DNA of 64,000 nt from assembly GCF_000442315.1 (NCBI RefSeq), contig NZ_KE557320.1, forward strand, positions 1,165,217 through 1,229,216, written 5' to 3'. Each line of letters opens with the position of its first letter. The stretch's first letter is position 1. A program made the translations under genes and the position numbers. The DNA is from Rubellimicrobium thermophilum DSM 16684. GTDB lineage: Bacteria > Pseudomonadota > Alphaproteobacteria > Rhodobacterales > Rhodobacteraceae. Shown in pieces: positions 1 through 8,272 of this stretch. The notes under the pieces were generated by a model. The model searched no databases, was not told the DNA's origin, and saw only the letters and a list, made by a program, of their open reading frames with translations.

Positions 1-229
1 CATCCACGGGCAGCATCGTCTCGCCACGGGATTCGTGCTCGGCGATGATCTGGAGGAGATACTGCCGCGTGAGATCATCGCCGGATTTCAGATCCACGAT
101 CTGCACATCGCGCCCCTGCCGGATGAAGGCGGCAATGTCGTCAAGCGTGACATAGTCGCTCGTCTCCGTGTTGTAGAGGCGGCGGCTGGCATAGCGCTTG
201 ATGAGGAGGGGCTTGCGGGATTCGGGCAT
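1..229 (-). CDS. phaR: PHA synthesis repressor PhaR (partial, runs off window)
   Basis: Only the N-terminal 76 residues lie in the window. The translation from ATG at 229 carries the PHB/PHA accumulation regulator DNA-binding region, including LLIKRYASRRLYNTETSDYV, followed by a segment on regulation by substrate (DIAAFIRQGRDVQIVDLKSG). PhaR is a transcriptional repressor that binds phasin and phaR promoters and is released by nascent PHA granules. It is the last gene of the minus-strand series phaC-phaP-phaR, which fits the usual PHA locus. A CTGC-N3-GCAG inverted repeat upstream of phaP is a candidate operator for it. The 3' end is missing because of the window edge. Confidence 0.9.
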   Translation of the reverse strand, partial: MPESRKPLLIKRYASRRLYNTETSDYVTLDDIAAFIRQGRDVQIVDLKSGDDLTRQYLLQIIAEHESRGETMLPVD

Positions 230-290
230 GGGGGCTCCCTCGGGCTGGCGCGGCATCTGCATCTGGGCCGAAGCCTAGGGGGCGCACCGG

Positions 291-324
291 AAAAAAGAAA
301 GGGCAGACCCCGCAGGGCCCGCCC
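291..324 (-). terminator. Rho-independent terminator after phaP
   Basis: Read on the minus strand, a 9-bp stem with two G-U pairs (arms 316-324 and 301-309, loop 310-315) is followed by a T-rich tract (TTTCTTTTTT, complement of 291-300). It sits 58 bases beyond the phaP stop and before phaR. This suggests that phaP is transcribed as its own abundant message and phaR from a separate promoter. Confidence 0.75.
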
Positions 325-382
325 CAGGTTTCCGCCGGTCCGGGGAGGACAGACCGGGCGGCCTTCAACCCTGGAACACGGA

Positions 383-847
383 TCAGCCGTTCGCCGGCGC
401 TGCCGCCGCGGCGGCGGCCTTCTTGGCGGCGGCCGACATGTCCTGCGTCGCCTTGCGGGCGGCGGCAGTCACATCCTCGGACATGTCCTTGCCGGCCGCC
501 AGAAGCAGCTCCACCGTCTCCGTCTGGACCCGCTTGGCGATGTCGGCAAAGGCCGCCAGATGCTCGGCCGCCGATTCGGCCGAAGAGGCCATGAATTCGG
601 CCACCGACTTGGCGTAATCGGCCGGCTCGGACTTGGCGGTCGTGATCGTCGAAAGCTTGGTCAGCGTGTCATGAACCCAGCGGGCCGACAGATCCGTGGA
701 CCGCTGCGCCGCCTCGATGGCGACCGCCGACATCTTCTCGGCCAGCGCCGACTGGGAGCGGAACAGGTTCTCCATCGCCGCCGTGTCCACGGGCAGGTTG
801 CCCATCATGTCCTTGAACATCGCCATGTAGTCCTGGGTCTTGGCCAT
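383..847 (-). CDS. phaP: Phasin (PHA granule-associated protein)
   Basis: A 154-residue protein beginning MAKTQDYMAMFKDMMGNLPV, with a good AGGAGA ribosome-binding site about 8 bases upstream of ATG 847. It is an alanine-rich amphipathic helical protein without signal peptide. The C-terminal tail is a run of Ala and Lys residues (AAAKKAAAAAAA). This is the size and composition of small alphaproteobacterial phasins, which coat PHA granules and limit coalescence. It lies between phaC and phaR. A CTGC-N3-GCAG element 61 bases upstream of the start would allow PhaR control. The identification rests on composition plus locus context rather than on a catalytic motif. Confidence 0.88.
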   Translation of the reverse strand: MAKTQDYMAMFKDMMGNLPVDTAAMENLFRSQSALAEKMSAVAIEAAQRSTDLSARWVHDTLTKLSTITTAKSEPADYAKSVAEFMASSAESAAEHLAAFADIAKRVQTETVELLLAAGKDMSEDVTAAARKATQDMSAAAKKAAAAAAAPANG

Positions 848-899
848 CGCTGCATCTCCTGCATGAGGTCGGGGCTGCCCCCGCGTCATCCTGTGGCGA

Positions 900-2810
900 T
901 CATATGGATGCTGCGGTGCAGCATGACAAGGGGAAAGATGCTGCATCGCAAGAAAAAAATGCGGTGCCGGTCCCTCCCCCCCCTCGCCGGAGGCCCTCAG
1001 GCAGGGGGGCGGGCCTCAGGACATAGGTTCCCGGAGCAGGGCCAAGGGGGGGATGGTCGGCATCGCCGGGTTCGCGGGCGCGGACCTTGCGGCCCGACCG
1101 GGCGGCCAGCCATTCGCCCCAGACCGGCCACCAGGTTCCCGGGTGCTTCTCCGCCCCTGCCAGCCAGTCATCGGGATCGGAGGGCCAGTCGGGATTGCTC
1201 CAGTAGCCGTATTTGCCCTTTGACGGCGGGTTGACGATGCCGGCGATATGCCCCGATCCGCTGAGGATGAAGGTCCGGTCCTTCGACCCCATCTGGCGGA
1301 TGCCGCGATAGGAGGATTTCCAGGCGGCGATATGGTCGCTTTCGCAGGCGACGGCGCAGAGGGGAAGCCGGATATCCGACAGATGCACCGTCTCGCCGCA
1401 GAGGGGAAAGCCGCCGCGGGCGAAGCGGTCCTGCTGGCAGAGCCCGCGCAGATATTCGATGGCCATCGCGGCGGGCAGGTTGGTGCCATCGCCGTTCCAG
1501 TAGAGCAGGTCGAAGGCGGGCGGCGTCTGCCCCATCATGTAGGACCGGATCGCCGGCTGATAGATCAGGTCGTTGGAGCGCAGGAAACTGAAGGTGCGCG
1601 CCATGTAGAAGGATTCGAGCACCCCCTTGGCCTGGCATTCCCGCTCGATCCCGTCCACGAAATCATCCTCGAGGAACACGCCCATCTCGCCGCGGTCGGA
1701 AAAGTCGGTCAGCGTGGTCAGGAAGGTCGCACAGCCCACCGGGGCCTTCCGGCGCCGGGCCAGCAGGGCCAGCGTGAGGGCAAGCGTCGTGCCCGCGATG
1801 CAGTAGCCCACCGCGTTCACCGTCTTCGTGCGGCAGATCTTCCGCGCCGTGCGGATCGCGGTCAGATAGCCCTCCTCGACATAATCCGAGAGCGTCACAT
1901 CGCGCAGCGACGGGTCCGGATTCACCCAGGAGACGACGAAGAGCGTGAAGCCCTGCTCGACGATCCAGCGGATCAGGCTGTTTCCGGGCCTGAGGTCGAG
2001 GATGTAGAACTTGTTGATCCAGGGCGGAAAGATCAGCAGGGGAATCTCGTGCACCTGCCTGGTGGCGGGGGCATACTGGATCAGCTCGAAGAGGCGGTTG
2101 CGGAACACCACCTGACCGGGCGTCGTGGCCAGGTTCTCTCCCACCCGGAAGGCCGAATCATCGGCCAGGCGCACGATCAGCTCACCGTCATTCGCCTCGA
2201 GGTCGCGCACAAGGTTCTCGAGCCCGTCCACGAGGCTCTGCCCATCGGTCTCGATCGCGCGCTGGAGGGCATCGGGATTCGTGGCCAGGAAGTTGGTCGG
2301 CGCCAGCATATCCATGATCTGACGCGAGAAATATTCGAGGCGCTGCTTCTCGCGCGCAGAGAGGCCCTCGATGGACTCCACGGCGCGCCGCACCGCCTCG
2401 CTGTTGGTCAGATACTGGTTCCTGACGAAGCTGAACCAGGGATGGCTGTCCCAGAGGGGATTGGAGAAGCGCCGGTCGGCCGGCGCGGCGGGGGGGTCGG
2501 GCTTCTCTCCGGTCAGGGCCGTGCGCTGGGCCTCGGCGAAATGGCGCAGCGTCTCGCTCCAATAGGCGGCCTGATGCTCGATGAGACGGGCGGGATTGGC
2601 CATCGCCTCGGCCATCCATGCGCTGGCCGCCTTGAGATAGAGTTCGGGCGAGGGGCCCTGAAGTTCGGGGGGGACATGCCGGCGCCGGGCCATCACGGCC
2701 ACGAGCCGCGCGGCCAGCTCCTCGATGCGCCTGAGATTGCGTTCCCAGATCTCGGGGTTGCGGCCCGCCTGCCCCGTTCCGGCCCCGTCCTTTCCGGCCT
2801 CCGTTGCCAT
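900..2810 (-). CDS. phaC: Class I poly(R)-hydroxyalkanoic acid synthase
   Basis: PhaC polymerises (R)-3-hydroxyacyl-CoA into PHA in the cytoplasm. The start is ATG 2810 (MATEAGKDG) behind a GGGGGAG ribosome-binding site. The N-terminal PhaC domain has the expected NPLWDSHPWFSFVRNQYL stretch. The alpha/beta hydrolase part carries the lipase-like box GYCIAG with nucleophile Cys337, followed by the catalytic Asp (CESDHIAAW) and His (GSGHIAG). As read the protein is 636 residues, about 40 more than is usual. The family-like sequence ends near PLGPAPGTYVL (about position 1020), and the remaining tail is low-complexity. One extra base in the six-G run at 1004-1009 would give a stop near 997, so the true end may be there. 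It diverges from phaZ across 88 bp. Confidence 0.93.
   Translation of the reverse strand: MATEAGKDGAGTGQAGRNPEIWERNLRRIEELAARLVAVMARRRHVPPELQGPSPELYLKAASAWMAEAMANPARLIEHQAAYWSETLRHFAEAQRTALTGEKPDPPAAPADRRFSNPLWDSHPWFSFVRNQYLTNSEAVRRAVESIEGLSAREKQRLEYFSRQIMDMLAPTNFLATNPDALQRAIETDGQSLVDGLENLVRDLEANDGELIVRLADDSAFRVGENLATTPGQVVFRNRLFELIQYAPATRQVHEIPLLIFPPWINKFYILDLRPGNSLIRWIVEQGFTLFVVSWVNPDPSLRDVTLSDYVEEGYLTAIRTARKICRTKTVNAVGYCIAGTTLALTLALLARRRKAPVGCATFLTTLTDFSDRGEMGVFLEDDFVDGIERECQAKGVLESFYMARTFSFLRSNDLIYQPAIRSYMMGQTPPAFDLLYWNGDGTNLPAAMAIEYLRGLCQQDRFARGGFPLCGETVHLSDIRLPLCAVACESDHIAAWKSSYRGIRQMGSKDRTFILSGSGHIAGIVNPPSKGKYGYWSNPDWPSDPDDWLAGAEKHPGTWWPVWGEWLAARSGRKVRAREPGDADHPPLGPAPGTYVLRPAPLPEGLRRGGGGTGTAFFSCDAASFPLSCCTAASI
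908..924. promoter_or_regulatory. Candidate PhaR operator upstream of phaP
   Basis: A perfect inverted repeat, ATGCTGC-GGT-GCAGCAT, contains the CTGC-N3-GCAG core reported for PhaR binding in Rhodobacter sphaeroides. A second imperfect copy (CTGC-ATC-GCAAG) follows at 941-952. Both lie upstream of phaP (start 847) and overlap the end of the phaC reading frame. The repeat is seen directly; binding by PhaR is inferred from the family. Confidence 0.6.
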
Positions 2811-2898
2811 CCGCGGACTCCCCCCTATCTTGCACGCGCAGCATGATGACCCGTCACCGCGCCCCGCCGGGGCCGCCGGCCCGGGCCGGAGGACGCCC
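2811..2898. promoter_or_regulatory. Divergent phaC/phaZ control region
   Basis: The 88 bp between the phaC and phaZ starts must hold both promoters and the two ribosome-binding sites. It includes a TTGCACGCGCAGCATG stretch that is TGC/GCA-rich, like PhaR-bound sequences, but no clear sigma-70 pair is visible. Assignment is from position only. Confidence 0.4.
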
Positions 2899-4371
2899 AT
2901 GAACTATATGTTCACCTACGATCTCATGGAAAGCGCGCGGAATACCAACCAGTGGCTGGGGGCGACCGCGCGCGCCTGGGGGGCCTATCCCTTCATGGCG
3001 GCCACGGGGCTGCCGGCCGTGGAATGGATCAAGGCCTGGGGCGAGGTGACCGAGCGCAGCTTTGCCCGCATGGTCGTCAAGCCGGACTGGGGCATTTCCG
3101 CCGTCACCGCCGAGGACGGGCGCGGCCATATCGTGCGGATCGAGACCCTGCTGCACAGGCCCTTCTGCGATCTGCTGCATTTCCGTGTCCTGGGGCGCAG
3201 CCCGCGCCCGCGGCGGGTTCTGCTCGTGGCGCCGATGTCGGGGCATTATGCGACGCTCTTGCGCAAGACGGTGATCTCGCTCCTGCCCGATTGCGAGGTG
3301 TTCGTCACCGACTGGCGCAATGCCCGCGACATTCCCGTCTCCGAAGGCAAGTTCGACATCGAGGACTACACCCTCTATGTGCGGGACTTCATGGCCCATC
3401 TCGGCCCCGATCTGCATGTGATGGCGATCTGCCAGCCCGCCCCCCTCGTGCTGGCGGCGACGGCCCTTCTGGCCCAGGACAGCCCCGAGGCGCAGCCTCT
3501 CTCTCTCATCCTCGTGGGCGGGCCGATCGACCCGGACGCCAACCCGACCGAGGTCACGGATTTCGGCCGGCGCGTGACGATGGGCCTGCTCGAGCAGACC
3601 ATGATCCAGCAGGTCGGCTTCAAGTATCGGGGCGTGGGCCGGAAGGTCTATCCCGGCCTGCTGCAGCTCGCCTCCTTCATGTCGATGAATGCCGCGACCC
3701 ATGCCCGGAGCTTTGCCGACCAGATCATCCGCGTGGTCAAGGGCGAGGCCTCGGATCACGATCGGCACAATGCCTTCTATGACGAATACCTGGCCGTCAT
3801 GGACATGACGGCCGAGTTCTACCTTTCGACCGTGGAGCGCATCTTCAAGGGGCGCGAGATCGCGCGCAATGCCTTCAGCGTCGCGGGCCGTCCCGTGGAT
3901 ATCGGGACGATCAGCCGGGTGGCCGTGATGGTGGTGGAAGGGGAGAAGGACGACATCTCCGCCCCCGGTCAGTGCCTGGCCGCCCTCGATCTGCTGACCG
4001 GACTGCCGGCGGCGAAGAAGGCTGCGCATCTGGAGCCGGGCGCCGGCCATTACGGTATCTTCGCCGGCCGGTCCTGGCGCGACAACATCCGCCCGCTGGT
4101 CCCTGTCCTTCATGGATGCGCATGCGGCCCGCCGGCCGCGTCGGCCCCAGCCGGTGTTGCCGCAGGTGGCAACCGGGACGACGAGGGGGGCGGTCCCCGC
4201 CGGGCACATCCCGTCTCCCGCAAGGACATGGGCCATGGGGTCGCAACCGGGTTGCGGATGCAGGCGCAGCCGTTCGGTCGGGCCGCCCCAGCGCGCCATC
4301 GCTGCCGCCGCCGCTGCGGGCGAGATCACCATATCCTCTTCCGCCCAGGCGAAGAGCGCCGGAAGCTGTAG
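2899..4371 (+). CDS. phaZ: Intracellular polyhydroxyalkanoate depolymerase
   Basis: Starts at ATG 2899 (MNYMFTYDLMESARNTNQWL), 6 bases after a GGAGG site. The protein is the intracellular PHB depolymerase type. A PHB_depo region follows the N terminus (VLLVAPMSGHYATLLRKTV, then VFVTDWRNARDIP), and the Cys nucleophile box reads MAICQPAP. The C terminus has VMVVEGEKDDIS and GAGHYGIFAGRSW with the catalytic Asp and His. It releases 3-hydroxybutyrate from granules and completes the PHA cycle with phaC. Family similarity ends near 4100. After NIRPLV, reading one base less at the CCC run 4101-4103 gives LSFMDAHAA, a more typical ending. No stop exists in any forward frame from 4104 to 4371, so the annotated tail is antisense to the next gene and is probably not real. 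Confidence 0.88.
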   Translation: MNYMFTYDLMESARNTNQWLGATARAWGAYPFMAATGLPAVEWIKAWGEVTERSFARMVVKPDWGISAVTAEDGRGHIVRIETLLHRPFCDLLHFRVLGRSPRPRRVLLVAPMSGHYATLLRKTVISLLPDCEVFVTDWRNARDIPVSEGKFDIEDYTLYVRDFMAHLGPDLHVMAICQPAPLVLAATALLAQDSPEAQPLSLILVGGPIDPDANPTEVTDFGRRVTMGLLEQTMIQQVGFKYRGVGRKVYPGLLQLASFMSMNAATHARSFADQIIRVVKGEASDHDRHNAFYDEYLAVMDMTAEFYLSTVERIFKGREIARNAFSVAGRPVDIGTISRVAVMVVEGEKDDISAPGQCLAALDLLTGLPAAKKAAHLEPGAGHYGIFAGRSWRDNIRPLVPVLHGCACGPPAASAPAGVAAGGNRDDEGGGPRRAHPVSRKDMGHGVATGLRMQAQPFGRAAPARHRCRRRCGRDHHILFRPGEERRKL

Positions 4372-5007
4372 CCGCGACAGATCCGTCCGCCGGAACGCCC
4401 ACAGGGCATCGAACATGGGGACAAGGGCGCCCACGGGATAGCGGGAGGTCCAGATGCGAGCCTGATCGGGGGTCATCTCCGCCACCCGTTCGGGCCCGAT
4501 CAGCCAGGGCAGCCAGAGCCGCTTGAACGGCACCGGCAGGAGCCGCCCGGCACGCGGGTCGCGCAGGCCGAAATTCGGCGAGACCAGCACCGCGCCGGCC
4601 GCGCTCTCTCCGCCGGCCAGAGCCAGCGTCAGCAGCAGCGCCCCGGTGGAACAGCCGATGGCCAGCACCCGGTCCCCGGCGGCACGGGCGATGGCGAAGC
4701 CTTCGGCCAGATCGCGCCGCCAGTCCGCCAGCCGGGCCCGCGCCATCGCCGCCCCATCCTGTCCGTGCCCGGCCAGGCGCAGGAAGACCGCATTGGCCCC
4801 CAGCGCCGCCGCCACCCGCTCGGGACAGGGGGACAGTTCGGCCGGGCTGGCCGAGAAGCCGTGGACATAGAGGACCACGAGCGCCGTCCGCTGCCCCGGC
4901 GCCTGTCCCCAGTCGAGCCGCGCCGCGCAGCCCGGACGCAACCCCGGCACCCGCGATTCGCGCGCGGCAAGCCAGCCGGGGATCTCGGGGAGCGGAGGCA
5001 GCGTCAC
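4110..5007 (-). CDS. Alpha/beta hydrolase (serine esterase/lipase-like)
   Basis: Starts at GTG 5007 (VTLPPLPEIPGWLAARES), whose GTGA overlaps the stop of the hydrolase gene upstream, so the two are probably translationally coupled. It has the alpha/beta-hydrolase signs: oxyanion strand LVVLYVHGFSASPAELSPCP, nucleophile elbow IGCSTGALLL, acid FAWAEEDMVI and His in GCDPMAHVL. There is no signal peptide. The substrate cannot be told. The in-frame reading never stops within the homologous region. One base less in the G-run 4185-4190 gives a stop at 4110-4112 and a protein of about 298 residues, used here as the 3' boundary. The phaZ reading frame comes from the other side, so this is a damaged convergent junction. 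Confidence 0.7.
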
Positions 5008-5730
5008 GAGACCTCCTCCACCATGCGGGCGATGAGCTTCAGGCAGCGGGGAGAGGAGAAGCGATGATCGGCATCCTTGACGAGGGTGAGGCGGATATCC
5101 GGTCCGGTCGCGTGATCGAGAAGCCGCAGCGCGACCGCGGGCTTCACGTCCCGGTCTGCCGTTCCCTGGAGCATGCGCACCGGCATCGGCAGATGCAGCG
5201 GCCTGTCCAGAACCAGATGGCGCCGCCCGTCCTCGATCAGCGCACGCGTGAAGGGCAGCGGCGGGCCATAGTCCGATGGCATCAGGATGCGCCCGGCCTG
5301 CAGGATCTCGGCGCGCTGGGCCTCGGTGGCCTCGGCCCACAGCGTCTCGGTGAAGTCGGGGGCGGCGGCGATCGTCACGAGGCCCGCCACCCGCTCGGGC
5401 CGCTCGCGCGCGAGAAGCAGGGCGATCCAGCCCCCCATCGACGATCCCACGAGCACCACTGGCCCCGGCAGGGTGTCGAGAACGGTCGCCGCATCCTCAG
5501 CCCAGGCCCCGATGGTGCCGTCCTCGAAGGCGCCGTCCGAGGCGCCGTGACCGGCATAGTCGAAGCGGACATAGCCCCGTCCGCGCTCGCGCGCCCAGTC
5601 CGCCAGCCAGGCGGCCTTGGTGCCGGTCATGTCCGAGGCATACGCCCCCCAGGAACATCACCTGCGGCCCCCTGCCCTCCTGCCGCAGCAGCGCGAGGCG
5701 CCGGCCCTGCGGAGTCACGATGTGATCCAT
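5004..5730 (-). CDS. Alpha/beta hydrolase (frameshifted as sequenced)
   Basis: The N terminus MDHIVTPQGRRLALLRQEG starts at ATG 5730 with an AGGAGGA site. The rest continues from TGTKAAWLADWARERGRGYV in another frame. Removing one base from the six-C run 5645-5650 joins them as FLGAYASDMTGTKAAW and gives 241 residues, the normal size for this COG0400/DUF1749-like hydrolase group. Motifs are FDYAGHGASDG, the nucleophile elbow LVGSSMGGWIALL, the acid LQGTADRDVK and His in KDADHRFSS. Its stop overlaps the GTG of the next hydrolase. The substrate is unknown; a small cytoplasmic esterase or acyltransferase-like role is likely. It diverges from thrS. Confidence 0.82.
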
Positions 5731-5856
5731 GATGCGTCTTCCTCCTGATCCGCGCCGAGCCTGCCCCGGCCCTTGACCCGCGCGCAAGCGGGGGCCATGA
5801 CGCACCGACCCGCAGCCGGGCGCATCCGTAGGCGCCGAACCGACGAGGAGGTCGTC

Positions 5857-7830
5857 ATGCCCGAAGACCGCGCAGCCGCCGATCTGCGCCAGATCACCCT
5901 GACCTTTCCCGATGGCGCGACGCGCAGCTATCCGGCGGGCACGACCGCGGCCGAGGTGGCGCGCTCGATCTCGCCCTCGCTGGCCCGCGCGGCGGTGTCG
6001 GCGATCCTCGACGGCGTGCACTGGGATCTGCAATGGCCCATCGAGCGCGATGGCCGGATCGAACTGCGCACGATGAAGGATCCCGAAGGGCTCGAACTGA
6101 TCCGGCACGACCTGGCCCATGTCATGGCCAAGGCGGTCCAGCGCCTCTGGCCGGGCACGAAGGTGACCATCGGACCGGTGACCGAGACGGGGTGGTTCTA
6201 CGACTTCGACCGCGCCGAGCCCTTCACCCCGGAGGACCTGGGGCAGATCGAGGCCGAGATGCGCCGCATCATCGCCGCGCAGGAGCCGGTCCGCACCGAG
6301 ATCTGGGACCGCGCCCGCGCCATCGCCCATTACGAGGCCGCCGGCGAGCCGTTCAAGGTGGAGCTGATCGCCCGCATCCCCGAGGATCAGCCGATCCGCA
6401 TGTACTGGCATGGCGACTGGATGGATCTCTGCCGCGGCCCGCATCTGGCCCATACCGGCCAGCTTCCCTCGGATGCCTTCAAGCTGACAGGCGTTTCGGG
6501 CGCCTACTGGTTCGGCGACGTGACCCGCCCGCAGCTCCAGCGCATCACCGGCGTGGCCTTCCGCAGCCGCGACGAGCTCAAGGCCCATCTGACGATGCTC
6601 GAGGAGGCGGCCCGGCGCGATCATCGCCGCCTCGGGCGCGAGATGGAGCTGTTCCACCTCCAGGAGGAGGCGCCGGGCATGGTGTTCTGGCATCCCAATG
6701 GCTGGACGCTGTGGCGCACGCTCCAGGACTACATGAGCCGCCGCCTGCGCGCCGCCGGCTATCGCGAGATCCGCACCCCGCAGGTCGTGGACCGCGTGCT
6801 GTGGGAGCGGTCCGGCCACTGGGAGGCCTATCGCGAGAACATGTTCATCGTCGAGGTGGACGAGGAGGGCGCGCGGGAGAAGCGCATCAACGCCCTCAAG
6901 CCGATGAACTGTCCCTGCCATGTGCAGGTCTACAACCAGGGCCTCAAGAGCTATCGCGACCTGCCGCTGCGCCTGGCGGAATTCGGCGCCTGCCACCGCT
7001 ACGAATCCTCGGGCTCCATGCACGGACTGATGCGGGTCCGCGGCTTCACCCAGGACGATGCCCACATCTTCTGCACCGAGGACCAGATCGAGGACGAATG
7101 CCGCAGCTTCATCGCGCTGCTGTCCTCGGTCTATCGCGATCTCGGCTTCGAGAGGTTCGACATCCGCCTGTCCACGCGCCCCGATGTCCGCGTGGGCAGC
7201 GATGCCGTCTGGGATAAGGCCGAAGCCGCCCTGCAGACCGCCATCGAGGGGCTGGGCCTGCCCTACGAGATCGCCCCCGGCGATGGCGCCTTCTACGGGC
7301 CGAAACTCGACTTCAGGCTGACCGATGCCATCGGCCGCGAATGGCAATGCGGCACCTTCCAGGTGGATTTCAACCTGCCTGGCCGCCTGGGGGCCGAATA
7401 TGTGGGCGAGGACGGGGCCCGGCACGTCCCCGTCATGCTGCACCGCGCGATCCTCGGCAGCTTCGAGCGCTTCATCGGCGTGCTGATCGAACATTACGGG
7501 GGGCGCTTCCCGCTCTGGCTTGCGCCGCGGCAGGTGGTCGTGGCCTCGATCGTCTCGGGCGCCGATCCCTACGTGGCCGAGGTGGTCGAGGCCCTGACCG
7601 CCGCGGGCCTGCGGGCCGAGGCCGACACGCGCAACGAGAAGATCAACTACAAGGTCCGCGAGCACAGCCTTGCCAAGGTGCCTGTCATCCTCGCGCTGGG
7701 GATGAAGGAGGTCGAGGGGCGGTCCGTCTCGATGCGCCGGCTGGGGGCCGAACATCAGCAGGTCATGCCGCTCGAAGAGGCCGTGGCCAGCCTCGCGGCC
7801 GAGGCCCGGCCCCCCGACCTGCGCCGCTGA
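5857..7830 (+). CDS. thrS: Threonyl-tRNA synthetase
   Basis: Charges tRNA-Thr. The start at ATG 5857 ([20 protein letters not shown]) follows GAGGAGG; two upstream in-frame ATGs lack such a site. The 657-residue protein has, in order, an N-terminal TGS domain, the editing domain ([16 protein letters not shown], then [10 protein letters not shown]), the class II catalytic core with motif 2 ([20 protein letters not shown]) and motif 3, and the C-terminal anticodon-binding domain. The zinc ligands expected from the E. coli enzyme are present at Cys352, His389 and His529. It is intact, a useful contrast to the many broken frames nearby. The divergent neighbour on minus is a hydrolase. Confidence 0.98.
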   Translation: MPEDRAAADLRQITLTFPDGATRSYPAGTTAAEVARSISPSLARAAVSAILDGVHWDLQWPIERDGRIELRTMKDPEGLELIRHDLAHVMAKAVQRLWPGTKVTIGPVTETGWFYDFDRAEPFTPEDLGQIEAEMRRIIAAQEPVRTEIWDRARAIAHYEAAGEPFKVELIARIPEDQPIRMYWHGDWMDLCRGPHLAHTGQLPSDAFKLTGVSGAYWFGDVTRPQLQRITGVAFRSRDELKAHLTMLEEAARRDHRRLGREMELFHLQEEAPGMVFWHPNGWTLWRTLQDYMSRRLRAAGYREIRTPQVVDRVLWERSGHWEAYRENMFIVEVDEEGAREKRINALKPMNCPCHVQVYNQGLKSYRDLPLRLAEFGACHRYESSGSMHGLMRVRGFTQDDAHIFCTEDQIEDECRSFIALLSSVYRDLGFERFDIRLSTRPDVRVGSDAVWDKAEAALQTAIEGLGLPYEIAPGDGAFYGPKLDFRLTDAIGREWQCGTFQVDFNLPGRLGAEYVGEDGARHVPVMLHRAILGSFERFIGVLIEHYGGRFPLWLAPRQVVVASIVSGADPYVAEVVEALTAAGLRAEADTRNEKINYKVREHSLAKVPVILALGMKEVEGRSVSMRRLGAEHQQVMPLEEAVASLAAEARPPDLRR

Positions 7831-7857
7831 GCGGTCTTCGCCCTGCCTCCCTCGCGG

Positions 7858-7890
7858 CCCCGGCGGACAGCCCCTCCGCCGGGGCTGTCC
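7858..7890. promoter_or_regulatory. Two overlapping, mutually exclusive hairpins between thrS and the csp gene
   Basis: CCCCGGCGGA (7858-7867) pairs perfectly with TCCGCCGGGG (7875-7884), and GGACAGCCCC (7865-7874) pairs perfectly with GGGGCTGTCC (7881-7890). Each is a 10-bp stem and they cannot form together. No T tract follows. The first may act as the thrS terminator. Whether the alternative is used is unknown. Confidence 0.6.
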
Positions 7891-8000
7891 ATGACTGGCC
7901 GAGGGATCGGAACGCCCCTGCCGGCGTTGTCCCGCGGGGGCGCCGGCCTAACTCGCAGGGCAGGCGGCCGGACCGCCTCATGCGAGCATGGAGACGACCG

Positions 8001-8210
8001 ATGCCCAGGGGCACCGTCAAATGGTTCAACACGACAAAGGGCTATGGCTTCATCGCCCCCGACGAGGGAGGCAAGGACGTCTTCGTCCATATCAGCGCCG
8101 TGGAGCAGGCGGGCATGACCGGCCTTGCCGACAACCAGAGGGTGGAATTCGATCTTGTGGAAGGGCGGGATGGCCGGAAGATGGCCGGCAATCTGCGCCG
8201 CACGACCTGA
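8001..8210 (+). CDS. Cold-shock domain protein (CspA family)
   Basis: A complete 69-residue cold-shock protein starting at ATG 8001 with GGAGA upstream. It begins PRGTVKWFNTTKGYGFIAPD and continues to KDVFVHISAVEQAG. This contains both RNA-binding motifs, RNP1 (KGYGFIAP) and RNP2 (DVFVHISA). Such proteins bind single-stranded RNA/DNA and melt RNA secondary structure. Which family member it is, and whether it is cold-inducible, cannot be told. The long 170-bp upstream region after thrS, with alternative hairpins, would fit the structured 5' leaders seen for csp mRNAs. Confidence 0.93.
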   Translation: MPRGTVKWFNTTKGYGFIAPDEGGKDVFVHISAVEQAGMTGLADNQRVEFDLVEGRDGRKMAGNLRRTT

Positions 8211-8272
8211 CCGCCTGACCGCGCCCCCCGGAGCGCTGGCCTGCCCCGCCCGCAGATGCTAGGGGCAGGGTC

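Noticed and set aside
35..2846. Long plus-strand reading frames across phaP and phaC
   Set aside because: They are antisense to clear phaP/phaC homologues, have Arg/Gly-rich compositions and no start-site support; a by-product of about 70% GC.
5497..7755. A 752-residue minus-strand frame across thrS
   Set aside because: Only its first part, the N terminus of the hydrolase at 5730, is real. The rest is antisense to the intact thrS.
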